Shown here in pieces: positions 1 through 8,684 of a stretch of DNA of 64,000 nucleotides. The stretch comes from Pseudovibrio denitrificans JCM 12308. Lineage in GTDB: Bacteria > Pseudomonadota > Alphaproteobacteria > Rhizobiales > Stappiaceae. Numbering within the stretch: position 1 is the stretch's first letter; each line of letters begins with the position of its first letter. Position numbers and translations under genes: made by a program. The stretch lies in the NCBI RefSeq assembly GCF_001310815.1, contig NZ_BAZK01000016.1:56120-120119 (forward strand). Reading direction: 5' to 3'. The notes below the pieces were generated by a model. The model was not told where the DNA came from. It saw only the letters and a program-made list of their open reading frames with translations, and ran no database searches.

Positions 1-1412
1 GGCGCAAGCGTCCCAGGCTGCTGTTTTGGTTTCAAACCCGATGAACCGCGCGCGGTACAGGGTTTGTTTCTTGGATTTGACCGGTTCAGTGTAAATGCGC
101 TTGTTGCTCAGGGTAGAGCCTGCAGCAGCGCGCGCACTTTCCAGGATGCGGATTGCTTTATCCTGGCTGTCGGTCGCAGAAATCTGAATGTGCCAGCCAG
201 ATGTGTCGATGTCCTCTGGCTTCAGGCTTGCGATCTTGCTCGCGATTGGAGCGGAAGATGGCGCAGGCGCTGTGGCTGGCTGCTGCAGTTTAGCAGATGC
301 GGAAACTGCAGGGGCGGCCAGAGAGTTTGCAACCAGTTCCTTACGCGGCGCCGGAGCTGGGCTTGAGGCCTGGCTTTCGAGCATTCTTGCGATCGGATCG
401 GTTGGTTTCGAGTTCGGTGTTGCGCCATTTGCGTTGGCATAGGCCAGCAAAGTTGGCTGCTGTGCAGGGCGACCAGTTGCTTTTGCAACAGGGATTGCTG
501 GTGCCACCTTCGGGAATTGATAGCGTGTTGTTGTGCCTGCGTAGAGCATAGGTGCGGTGCGACGACCACGGGATGCTTTTGGCAGGTACTGGTTGATCAA
601 CTTTACCATCTGCGCATCACGCTTTTGCCGGTGCGGCCACCCAGAACCACGGCAACGATCTGACGATTGTCGCGCTTTACGTTGGTGACGAGGTTGAAGC
701 CGGATGCATTTGTGTAGCCGGTTTTGATGCCGTCTACGCCGCGTACACGACCCAGCAGCTTGTTGTGGTTGCCCATGCGGCGGCCAGCGTAAGTGTAGGA
801 GCGGGTGTTGAAGTACTTATAATACTTCGGGAAGCGATCCTGAATGGCGCGGCCCAGCAGAGCAAGGTCAGCTGCTGTAGTGACCTGCTTGGAATTTGGC
901 AGCCCATGTGGGTTTCTGAAGGTGGTGTTCCGCATACCAATGGCGCGCGCGGTCTGCGTCATGCGGCGCCCAAAGGCTTTTTCAGAACCTGAGATATGCT
1001 CTGCAATCACAGTCGACGCATCGTTTGCGGACTTGGTGATGAGGGCGTAGATCGCATCCTTCACGCGCAAAGAACCGCCAACTCTCAAGCCGAGCTTGGT
1101 TGGTGGGCGGCCTGCAGCGTAGCGGGACACTTTCATTTTGGTATTGAGCGAAACGCGGCCTGCTTCCAACTCTTCAAAGAGCACGTAAAGTGTCATGATC
1201 TTTGTGGTGGATGCCGGATAGCGCCGTGCATTGGCGTTGTTGGCGTACAAAACCTTTCCGGTTTTTGCATCAACGACAATACCAGCATATTTGGAATTAG
1301 CCTCGGCAACGGATGGAGCTGTAGCGAGTGCTACTGAAACGGCAATGATGCCGACAGCTTGTCCAAATGCCTTTTTTAGGCGCCCAAATGGCCCAAATTT
1401 ACGCAGACCCAT
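1..1412 (-). CDS. D-alanyl-D-alanine carboxypeptidase (PBP5/6 type) with SPOR domain, partial and frameshifted
   Basis: Peptidase S11 family enzyme that trims the terminal D-Ala from peptidoglycan stem peptides in the periplasm. From the start at 1412 there is an N-terminal signal/anchor segment, then the S11 motifs: STTK (catalytic Ser and Lys), SAND (SxN) and KTG in VDGIKTGYT. The frame as given stops at 603, but a one-base loss near 621 (minus strand, after GRTGKS) restores RDAQMVKLINQYLP. The reading then stays open to the window edge through a Pro/Ala-rich linker into a C-terminal SPOR-like region (GWHIQI, LYRARFIGF), which binds denuded septal glycan in this family. The 3' end lies outside the window. 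The frameshift is probably a sequence error. It is divergent from the phasin gene. Confidence 0.88.
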
Positions 1413-1662
1413 GTTCTTTTCGCCCCGTGAGCAATAATGGCGGTTACGCGCTCTGTACTAAAAAAAATCGCTGAGTGCTAGCGGAGGTGTGTTCTGAAAG
1501 CCTCAGCCGCTAAAAATGCAGCAGAGGTGGCTCCCCCCGTTCGCGTCATACCCAGAATGATGCGATTACGGTTACAATTCTGTAAATGCGCAAAGGCAGA
1601 TTGCAAAAATCTTGTTTTTATCCGTTTTTTGTTTGTGGCTACGCCCCTGTCTTTTCATAATA

Positions 1663-1673
1663 TTGCAGTGCAA
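1663..1673. promoter_or_regulatory. Candidate PhaR-type operator upstream of the phasin gene
   Basis: TTGCAGTGCAA is a perfect inverted repeat around a central G, placed just upstream of the -35 box at 1682. Regulators of phasin genes (PhaR) in alphaproteobacteria are known to bind short TGC/GCA repeats. A second TGCAGCGCA lies inside the core promoter at 1695-1703. The assignment rests on motif type and position only. Confidence 0.4.
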
Positions 1674-1681
1674 AATAAGAG

Positions 1682-1709
1682 TTGACAAATTTTGTGCAGC
1701 GCATAATAT
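1682..1709 (+). promoter_or_regulatory. Probable sigma70-type promoter of the phasin gene
   Basis: TTGACA at 1682-1687 and TAATAT at 1704-1709 are separated by 16 bases, a near-consensus housekeeping promoter. It points toward the phasin start at 1806, leaving a leader of about 90 bases. Confidence 0.55.
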
Positions 1710-1805
1710 CCGTTGCGTAAGTTTTGGAATGTGGCGTTTGCTCCCCAAGAGACAAAAACCTAATCATCGAATTACCGGCGCCGCCCAATTGATGAGGGAA
1801 TTTTC

Positions 1806-2137
1806 ATGGTCACAGGATTTGAGAATATTCAGAAGCTTGGAAAAGATAACATGGACGTAGCTATGCAGAGCTTCGGTGCCTTTTCCAAGGGGATGCAGGC
1901 GATCTCTGCTGAGGTTGCGGACTACTCCAAGAAGTCTATGGAAGATAGCAGTGCTGCGATTGAAAAAATGGTCAGCGCGAAATCTCTCGATAAGGCTATG
2001 GAAGCTCAGGCAGATTTTGCAAGGTGAGCTACGAAAGCATGGTTGGTCAGGCGACCAAGATCGGCGAAATGTACGCTGAAGTCGCTAAAGACGCTTATAA
2101 GCCATATGAGAACATGCTCTCTAAAGCTGCCAAGTAA
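1806..2137 (+). CDS. Phasin family protein (frameshifted)
   Basis: Small granule-associated protein of the phasin_2 family, which coats polyhydroxyalkanoate granules. The N-terminal part (NIQKLGKDNMDVAMQSFGAF, then SKGMQAISAEVADYSKKS) is typical and amphipathic. The frame stops at 2027-2029, but losing one base near 2020 explains this: the next frame gives SYESMVGQATKIGEMYAEVA and ends at the TAA at 2135-2137 after MLSKAAK, the expected phasin C-terminus. Joined length is about 110 residues, normal for the family. A near-consensus promoter and a TTGCA inverted repeat lie upstream and a terminator follows, so it is probably monocistronic. The presence of a phasin implies PHB storage. Confidence 0.85.
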
Positions 2138-2159
2138 TCTACTGGCATAACCGAATATG

Positions 2160-2193
2160 AAGCCCGGGGCGGATCATCGCTTCGGGCTTTTTG
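2160..2193 (+). terminator. Rho-independent terminator after the phasin gene
   Basis: AAGCCCG pairs with CGGGCTT around a 16-base loop and is followed by a T-rich run. It begins 22 bases after the phasin stop. Confidence 0.75.
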
Positions 2194-2811
2194 GTTTTTG
2201 GGGCGCCTTTAATTTATTGCTCCGGTTGTTTTCATTTTCAGAAAACCTATCTCTCTTCTTCAAGGCCCCCTCAAAACATTGTGATTCAGCTTTGCTCAGT
2301 GCTGCGGAATGAATGCCGGTACCCTCAAGGAGCCGGAGATGTTCATCTTACGTTGGGAGCAGGGTTTAACCCTTCGGATAGTCTGGTCATTTTCTCAGCT
2401 TAATGGTTTGCTTTTTGCAGTTTGCTCAGGGAATAATCAGTACTAAAATCAATGAGAGATACGCGCTGCTTCTAAATACCTGCAATCCCTTGGATTAGCG
2501 GTAGAAATAGGAAAGAGCGCAGACAGGTTTGAGGCTGGCCTTTGCGTGGGTAGCCTCATACTCTAGAGACAACAGACAGCGATGATGCTGCGGTGAGTGT
2601 GTGAATGAAAGACCAGCGACAGGCAATGAGTGTTCTCAGGGGAGATAAACTTATGCTTCCAGTATATAATGAAACAGAAAGTGAAACACTGTTTGATTTT
2701 TCTGGAGTTGTTGGTGTGCCCTATGAAAATGCATATCCCTTGAATTCGCAGGGGGTACGTTTAAATACTATAAAGTCCTCTGCGTTATACATGGAGGGAC
2801 AAAGAGAACGA
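2194..2811. other. Spacer of about 600 bases upstream of clpS, no gene recognised
   Basis: There is no convincing coding sequence between the phasin terminator and clpS. The clpS frame stays open upstream to 2605, but the extra residues do not resemble ClpS. A small hairpin (CCGG...CCGG) lies near 2316-2336. The clpSA promoter is expected here, but I could not define it. Confidence 0.5.
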
Positions 2812-3141
2812 ATGAGCAGCGATTTCGACCTGGATAATGATGATGATGGCGGGACGATAACCGTTACCAAGCCGAAGCCAAAAACAAAAAGGCCGAGTTT
2901 GTATCGAGTTTTGCTGCTGAACGATGATTATACGCCGATGGAGTTTGTGATCCACGTGGTGGAACGGTTCTTCCATTTGGACCGTGAGAGCGCAACGCAG
3001 ATCATGCTCCATGTCCATCATCATGGCGTAGGGGAGTGTGGAGTCTTCACCTATGAAGTGGCCGAGACAAAGGTCACACAAGTAATGGATTTCGCCCGAA
3101 AACACCAACATCCGTTGCAATGTGTAATGGAGAAAAAGTAA
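2812..3141 (+). CDS. clpS: ATP-dependent Clp protease adaptor ClpS
   Basis: Adaptor that binds N-degron substrates and delivers them to ClpAP. About 109 residues from the chosen ATG at 2812 ([14 protein letters not shown]). The acidic, flexible N-terminal tail of about 25 residues is followed by the ClpS core: [19 protein letters not shown] (substrate pocket region), then [19 protein letters not shown]. The frame is open upstream to 2605, but those residues are not ClpS-like, and a purine-rich stretch (GGAGGG, AGAGAA) precedes 2812. It lies 12 bases before clpA, the usual arrangement, so the two are co-transcribed. Confidence 0.95.
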   Translation: MSSDFDLDNDDDGGTITVTKPKPKTKRPSLYRVLLLNDDYTPMEFVIHVVERFFHLDRESATQIMLHVHHHGVGECGVFTYEVAETKVTQVMDFARKHQHPLQCVMEKK

Positions 3142-3153
3142 TAGGGGGCGCCT

Positions 3154-5603
3154 GTGCCGTCATTTTCTCGCAGTCTGGAGAAAGCTCTCCATCAAGCTTT
3201 GGCGTTTGCTAATGAGCGCCATCAGGAATATGCGACCCTGGAGCATCTGCTGCTTTCATTGATTGATGATCAGGATGCTGCTGCGGTGATGCGTGCATGC
3301 AATGTGGACCTCGATCAACTGCGAAAAAGCATTGTCGAATATATTGATACTGAACTAGAGAACCTCGTTGTTGACGGGATGATGATTCAAAACCAACCGC
3401 CGGTTTCCAGCGCGTCATTCAGCGTGCTGTCATTCATGTTCAATCTTCCGGACGTGAAGAAGTGACCGGTGCTAACGTTCTTGTTGCCATTTTTGCCGAG
3501 CGCGAAAGCCATGCTGCTTACTTCCTGCAAGAGCAGGAAATGACACGGTACGACGCTGTCAATTATATCTCCCATGGTATTGCCAAGCGGGCTGGCTTGT
3601 CTGAGCCACGTCGGGTGCGTGGTGTTGAAGAAGATTCCGATAGTGGCGCTGATCCAAATGTGAGCATGCCACAACCTCCATCCGGAGGCTCATCTGAACA
3701 AACCAAACGGAAAACAGAAGCTCTTGAAGCTTATTGTCAAAACCTCAATGACAAAGCATTTTCCGGTAAGATCGATCCGCTGATCGGTCGTGAAAAGGAA
3801 ATTTCGCGGACCATTCAGATCCTGTGCCGCCGTGCCAAGAATAATCCGCTTTATGTGGGTGATCCGGGCGTTGGTAAAACAGCAATTGCTGAAGGTCTCG
3901 CACGCCGCATTGTTGTCGGTGATGTGCCCGAGGTGCTGAAGAGCGCAACAATCTTCGCACTGGACATGGGCTCACTGCTTGCGGGTACCCGTTACCGCGG
4001 TGATTTTGAGGAACGTCTGAAGCAGGTCGTGAAGGAAATCGAAGATTATCCGGGCGCGATCATGTTTATTGACGAGATCCACACCGTGATTGGTGCGGGT
4101 GCGACCTCTGGTGGTGCGATGGATGCATCGAACCTGCTGAAGCCTGCGTTGGCTTCCGGCACGATCCGTTGTATCGGTTCCACCACATATAAAGAATACC
4201 GCCAGTTCTTCGAGAAGGACCGTGCGCTGGTGCGTCGCTTCCAGAAAGTGGATGTGAACGAGCCTACCATTCCGGATGCGATTGAAATCCTGAAAGGGCT
4301 GAAGCCATACTTTGAGGACTTCCATAACATCAAGTACACCAATGATGCGATCAAGGCGGCTGTTGAGCTGTCCTCCCGCTATCTTGCTGACCGGAAGCTT
4401 CCGGATAAAGCGATTGATGTGATTGATGAATCCGGTGCATCGCAGATGTTGCTGCCAGAAGGTAAGCGTCGCAAGACCATTGGCCTGAAGGAAATCGAAG
4501 CAACCATCGCGACCATGGCTCGCATCCCGCCGAAGTCCGTTTCCAAGGATGATGCGGAAGTGCTGTCCAACCTGAAGGATAGTCTGAAGCGCGTTGTTTA
4601 TGGTCAGGACCCTGCGATTGAAGCATTGTCTGCGTCCATCAAGCTGGCCCGTGCCGGTTTGCGCGAGCCTGATAAGCCAATCGGCTCTTACCTGTTCTCC
4701 GGTCCGACCGGTGTTGGTAAGACAGAGGTTGCCCGTCAGTTGGCGTCTACGCTGGGTGTTGAGCTGGTTCGCTTCGATATGTCTGAGTACATGGAGCGTC
4801 ATACGGTCTCTCGCCTGATTGGTGCGCCTCCGGGTTACGTGGGCTTTGATCAGGGTGGCTTGTTGACGGACGCTGTTGATCAGCATCCTCACTGCGTGCT
4901 GCTGCTGGATGAGATCGAGAAGGCCCATCCGGATCTGTTCAACATTCTGTTGCAGGTGATGGACCACGGTAAGCTGACTGACCACAATGGTAAGTCTGTC
5001 GACTTCCGCAATGTGATCCTGATCATGACCACCAATGCTGGTGCGGCTGATCTGGCGAAGGCTCCTATGGGCTTCAATCGCATTGACCGTGATGGCGATG
5101 ACATGGAAGCGATCAACAAGATGTTCACTCCGGAGTTCCGGAACCGTCTTGATGCGATCATTCCATTCGCGAACCTGGACAACGATGTTATCCATCGTGT
5201 GGTCGAGAAGTTCGTTATGCAGCTGGAAGCTCAGCTTGCAGAGCGTAACGTGACCTTTGAACTGACACCTGAAGCCGTGGCCTGGCTCTCTGAAAAGGGT
5301 TACGACAGGTTGATGGGTGCCCGTCCGCTGGGCCGTGTCATTCAGGAGCACATCAAGAAACCATTGGCTGATGAGGTTCTGTTCGGCAAGCTTCAGAAGG
5401 GCGGTACTGTGAAGGTTTCCGTTTCTGAAGATCTTGAAGGACTGCTTCTGGAAAGCGTTGAGGACCGTCCAACACCTAAGGCGAAGGCTGCCAAGAAGAA
5501 GCCTGCTGCCAAAGGTAAAGGCAAGTCCGTTGTTCCGAAAACGGGCCGGGGTGCGGATGCCACCAAGCGTGGTGATGTGCCGGGTATTCCGATTGCGGAT
5601 TAA
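3154..5603 (+). CDS. clpA: ATP-dependent Clp protease ATP-binding subunit ClpA (frameshifted)
   Basis: Hsp100 unfoldase that feeds substrates to the ClpP peptidase. It starts at a GTG (3154) after AGGGGG. It has an N-terminal Clp repeat domain ([17 protein letters not shown]), then AAA+ D1 with Walker [10 protein letters not shown] near residue 236 and FIDEIHT, then D2 with GPTGVGKTE near residue 515 and [12 protein letters not shown], and a Lys/Ala-rich tail ending GIPIAD. A GGG run at 3376-3378 appears to lack one G: the initial frame ends at 3465, while the next frame reads [18 protein letters not shown] without interruption into the rest of the protein. Joined length is about 816 residues, as expected. 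This is probably a sequence error, because the gene is otherwise perfect. Confidence 0.95.
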
Positions 5604-5621
5604 GACAAAGATACTTGAGAA

Positions 5622-5651
5622 AAAGCCGGAGCACTTGCTCCGGCTTTTTTG
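5622..5651 (+). terminator. Rho-independent terminator of clpSA
   Basis: AGCCGGAGCA pairs with TGCTCCGGCT, followed by a run of T. It lies about 20 bases after the clpA stop. Confidence 0.9.
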
Positions 5652-5757
5652 TATGGTGGGTCTACGTAGTCTTGTGTAGGCTCTTACCTGCTGCTGATAA
5701 GGCTGCGGTTCTGCTTCCCCCAAGCTCTCCTGTTTTCGAGAGTCTTCGAGTTCTTAA

Positions 5758-6522
5758 ATGACCAGTTCAGAGATGAATGTTGATGAAGGAGAAGATCCTT
5801 CTGAATTTGAGGGAGGTGCCTATTGGTTCCGCCAAGGGGCTAAAGGTGCGTTTTGCCTCCCGACACTTATTTTGATGATGGCCTTTGTTGGCTTCACATC
5901 GCTGGCCCGCGAAGTTGGGCTGACGCTTGTTGAAGTGTTGCTGATGAGCCTGCTGATGTGGGCTTTGCCGAGTATTGTAGTTTTGACCGGCGCCATGAGT
6001 GCCGGGGCGGGTTTGATCCCCGCTGCGATTGCGGTGGCGCTCTCCGCTGTACGTCTGATGCCGATGACGGTGGCGTTGATGCCTGTTCTGCGGGATGAGA
6101 AGCGGACGAAGACATGGCAGATGTTGTTTGTTTCTCACTTTGTGGCGGTGACCGCGTGGGTGTTTGCCATGCGCAATCTGCCAAGCTTGCCGCGTGCAGC
6201 GCGTCTGCCATTCTTTGCGGGCTTTGGGTCGACGGTGCATTTTGTGGTGCTGTGTTCAACCGCGTTGTCTTACATGGTCCTTCCCGCTCTTGAAGGGCCA
6301 ATTGCGGCTGGGTTGGTTTTGCTGACACCGATCTACTTCATGTTCTCCATGTATCAGGCGTCGCGTACCAGCGGTGATAAGGCTGCGCTGATCCTGGGGC
6401 TCATTCTGGGGCCGATCTTTTATCACTTCTTTCCCGGGGCGGATTTGCTGCTGACGGGCTTTGTGGGCGGCACGGTTGCCTTTGTGGGGTGGTTGTTCGC
6501 AACGCGGAGGGCTGAGCTGTGA
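5758..6522 (+). CDS. AzlC family protein, large subunit of a branched-chain amino acid exporter
   Basis: Inner-membrane permease, 254 residues. AzlC proteins pair with a small AzlD partner to export branched-chain or related amino acids. The sequence is strongly hydrophobic, with the AzlC-type opening WFRQGAKGAFCLPTLILMMA and the SAVRLMPMTVALMPVL segment. It begins with an acidic cytoplasmic tail of about 20 residues. The stop codon overlaps the GTG start of the next gene (GTGA at 6519-6522), so the two are translationally coupled. The substrate cannot be told from sequence. Confidence 0.85.
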   Translation: MTSSEMNVDEGEDPSEFEGGAYWFRQGAKGAFCLPTLILMMAFVGFTSLAREVGLTLVEVLLMSLLMWALPSIVVLTGAMSAGAGLIPAAIAVALSAVRLMPMTVALMPVLRDEKRTKTWQMLFVSHFVAVTAWVFAMRNLPSLPRAARLPFFAGFGSTVHFVVLCSTALSYMVLPALEGPIAAGLVLLTPIYFMFSMYQASRTSGDKAALILGLILGPIFYHFFPGADLLLTGFVGGTVAFVGWLFATRRAEL

Positions 6523-6866
6523 GTGAGATTTACGGCAGCTGGTGGTGGCCTTATGTGATGATCCTCGTTGCAGGCTTTCTGGCGACAGAGTGCTGGCGTT
6601 GGATTGGTGTGTTTGCCTCTGGCAAACTGCGGGAGGACAGTCTGCTGTTTGCGTGGGTGCGGGCTGTGGCGACGGCGCTGATTGCAGGAATCATTGCGCG
6701 GTTGGTTCTGTTCCCTGACGGGGTGCTGGGTGATGTGCCGATCTGGCTTCGCCTTGCAGCTGTTGCTGGCGGGGTGGTTGGCTACAAGCTGCTCAATGAT
6801 CGGTTAATGGCAGGGATTGTCTCGGCTGAATTTGTTCTGATCGGTGGCTGGGCGTTTTTGATTTAG
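6519..6866 (+). CDS. AzlD family protein, small subunit of the exporter
   Basis: Integral membrane protein of 115 residues with about four predicted helices, starting with a GTG inside the azlC stop. It matches AzlD in size, hydrophobicity and position. The two subunits are expected to form one transporter. No terminator is obvious after it, and the next gene starts 81 bases downstream in the same direction. Confidence 0.8.
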   Translation: MSEIYGSWWWPYVMILVAGFLATECWRWIGVFASGKLREDSLLFAWVRAVATALIAGIIARLVLFPDGVLGDVPIWLRLAAVAGGVVGYKLLNDRLMAGIVSAEFVLIGGWAFLI

Positions 6867-6947
6867 CCATTCTTGCTAAGCTTGATCGCACGCATTGCTG
6901 GGTCTCATTTCCCTCTCTAATCTATAGAGGAGAGCTGGGGGCTTGCT

Positions 6948-7742
6948 ATGACCTATATTGCGTTGGGCGAACACAACCTTTGTGACGAACACACCTGCTG
7001 TGCGATTTCGGACAAGAAATGCGCGCAAGGCTATCAGTTGAAGAAGGATTGGCTGGGACAGCAGTTCGCCTCGGGCTATCAGTTCATCAAGCTTGATGAG
7101 CGGGCAAAGGTGTTTATCGAGTTCGGGCCTGCAGAGGCTGGCTGGGCGCCTGTGGTCGCTCCACGGCACTTGCTGGTGAACTGCTTCTGGGTTTCCGGCA
7201 AGTACAAAGGGCAGGGGCACGGTAAGGCATTGCTCGCCAAGACGGTGGAGGCTGCTGAGCAAGCTGGTGCTGATGGTTTAGTGACGATTGCCGGTGCTAA
7301 GAAGATGCCTTTCCTCTCAGATGGCAAATGGTTCAAGCAGCAAGGTTTTGAGGTTTGTGACAGCTCTCCTGATGGGATTGAGCTGCTGCGACTTGGCGTT
7401 GGTGATGCGGGTGGTTCTGCTTCATTCTCGGAGAATGTTCAGAAGAGTGCAGGGCTGAGCGGGGAGGGGCTGGTTGCTTACTACTCCAACCGCTGTCCGT
7501 TCACGGACCATCACGTGACGCAGAACCTGAAAGAGGCTGCTCAGCGACGTGGGTTGCCGCTCAAGATCGTTCATCTGGATACGCTTGAGAAGGCACAGTC
7601 AGCACCGACGCCTGCCACGATTTTCTCGCTTTACTGGAGTGGAAGATTTGTCACCACGGACCTGAGTGTCTGCATGGATTCACGCTTCGACAAGATCATG
7701 CAAAAGGCATTGAATGAGAAAGTGTCTATCGAAGCGGTTTGA
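6948..7742 (+). CDS. GNAT family N-acetyltransferase with C-terminal YoaP-like domain
   Basis: 264 residues in two parts. Residues about 1-150 form a GNAT fold with the acetyl-CoA loop GKYKGQGHGKALL. Residues about 160-260 resemble the YoaP-like domain often fused to such acetyltransferases (YYSNRCPFTDHHV, PTPATIFSLYWSGRFVT). The N-terminus is cysteine rich (CDEHTCC). The acceptor substrate is unknown. Start ATG 6948 follows a purine-rich AGAGGAGAGCTGGGGG. It is followed by the repeat-rich spacer and the convergent HIT gene. Confidence 0.82.
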   Translation: MTYIALGEHNLCDEHTCCAISDKKCAQGYQLKKDWLGQQFASGYQFIKLDERAKVFIEFGPAEAGWAPVVAPRHLLVNCFWVSGKYKGQGHGKALLAKTVEAAEQAGADGLVTIAGAKKMPFLSDGKWFKQQGFEVCDSSPDGIELLRLGVGDAGGSASFSENVQKSAGLSGEGLVAYYSNRCPFTDHHVTQNLKEAAQRRGLPLKIVHLDTLEKAQSAPTPATIFSLYWSGRFVTTDLSVCMDSRFDKIMQKALNEKVSIEAV

Positions 7743-7745
7743 TTG

Positions 7746-7917
7746 TTTCAGGTGAATCGAATTTTTGCGGGGCATAAGGATCTGATTCAAGTGTGTGGGC
7801 TAGTGCGTTGAAATCAGATTCGAATTTGCTGGTCGGGGGGAGGTGGTCATTTCAGGTGAATCGAAATTTCCTCGCGCAATCTGGTGTGAATGCGCGAGGT
7901 TGTTTCAGGTGAAATGA
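7746..7917. repeat. Cluster of TTTCAGGTGAATCGA repeats with several GANTC sites
   Basis: The spacer between the acetyltransferase and the HIT gene holds TTTCAGGTGAATCGA at 7746-7760 and 7850-7864 and a variant TTTCAGGTGAAATGA at 7903-7917, which abuts the HIT stop codon. It also carries four GANTC motifs (7754, 7783, 7816, 7858 approximately), more than chance would give in 170 bases, and an imperfect inverted repeat TCTGATTCAA / TTGAAATCAGA. In alphaproteobacteria GANTC is the CcrM methylation site. Both flanking genes end here, so a promoter role is unlikely. Confidence 0.6.
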
Positions 7918-8355
7918 TCAGGAATGAGCTGCAACAGCTGCGCGGATTTTATCTGCGTTTGCTTTGAGCTTTTCACTGTCTTCCATCTCGCCGGTGTGTG
8001 GGCGCAGGGAGATGCCTTCGGTGCGTGGGATGACGTGGAAGTGGGTGTGGAACACCATCTGTCCGCCAGCGCCTTCGTTGAACTGGTGAATGGTGATGCC
8101 ATCAGCATCGAATGCCTGCTTAAGTACGCGTGCCATTTTCTGCGCTGTTTTTGCAACAGCGGTCAGTTCGGCTTCTTCGATATCAAGGATGTTGCGGGAA
8201 CCCTTCTTAGGAAGAACCAGCACGTGGCCATCTGCGCGTGGCATGATATCCATGATAACAATGGTGTTTTCGTCTTCGTAGACCTTCTCGGAAGGCAGTT
8301 CGCCGCGCAAGATCTTAGCGAAGATGTTTTGGTCATCGTAGGACGGGCTGGTCAT
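7918..8355 (-). CDS. HIT family protein (HinT-like)
   Basis: Histidine-triad nucleotide-binding protein of 145 residues, expected to hydrolyse AMP-lysine-type or other phosphoramidate nucleotides. The signature HTHFHV (in VFHTHFHVIPR) carries the catalytic His triad. The N-terminal half has the typical IFAKILRGELPSEKVYEDE and RADGHVLVLPKK. The start ATG at 8355 is preceded by AGAGGA at good spacing. The next gene on the same strand ends 330 bases upstream, so this is probably a separate transcript. Confidence 0.92.
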   Translation of the reverse strand: MTSPSYDDQNIFAKILRGELPSEKVYEDENTIVIMDIMPRADGHVLVLPKKGSRNILDIEEAELTAVAKTAQKMARVLKQAFDADGITIHQFNEGAGGQMVFHTHFHVIPRTEGISLRPHTGEMEDSEKLKANADKIRAAVAAHS

Positions 8356-8684
8356 CTTGATATCCTCTGAATTGGAACATGCTTGCGTTCATTTGCATTC
8401 ACGCGCCATGTTCCTAATTTTGCTTTAGCGCGTATTCTTATCCGCAAACCGGAGCCACTTTTCGGGAATACGCTCTATCATTTTACCGGTGTATCCGTTG
8501 TAAGCGAAATGGCTCACAGGTCATTCCCGGTAGTTAATCCGATTCATTGACCAAGATCACTGGAGAATCAATGTGTGGTTTGGGTGGAGTTGTTGAGAAC
8601 CTGATCGTACTTAAGAAACTGATTTAAGTTTGGAGGGATTCATGAGTCTCTTCAGAGTCTTGAATTAATGTCTTGAAGTGAGTT
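8356..8684. other. Gene-free spacer between the HIT gene and the FemAB-like gene
   Basis: No coding sequence is supported here. It contains the 44-base palindromic repeat at 8430-8473 and otherwise AT-rich sequence that should include the HIT promoter. Confidence 0.6.
8430..8473. repeat. 44-base extragenic palindromic repeat, copy 1
   Basis: Starts GCGTATTC and ends GAATACGC, with inner segments CTTATCCGCAAACCGG and CCACTTTTCGGG. A copy of the same length lies at 18409-18452. It resembles the abundant short interspersed palindromes of Rhizobiales genomes (ends pairing around CCGAAAA/TTTTCGG). Intergenic position fits. Confidence 0.75.

Noticed and set aside
2191..2403. 70-codon open frame upstream of clpS
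   Set aside because: Runs through the terminator tract and lacks a ribosome site.
3972..5723. Long open frame (583 codons) on the minus strand opposite clpA
   Set aside because: It is a frame shadow created by clpA codon use. The translation has no family features and a real gene fully occupies the other strand.
7901..7916. Possible parS site (TGTTTCAGGTGAAATG)
   Set aside because: Several mismatches to the parS consensus, including the central C, and the same core recurs as a dispersed repeat, so repeat family membership is the simpler explanation.
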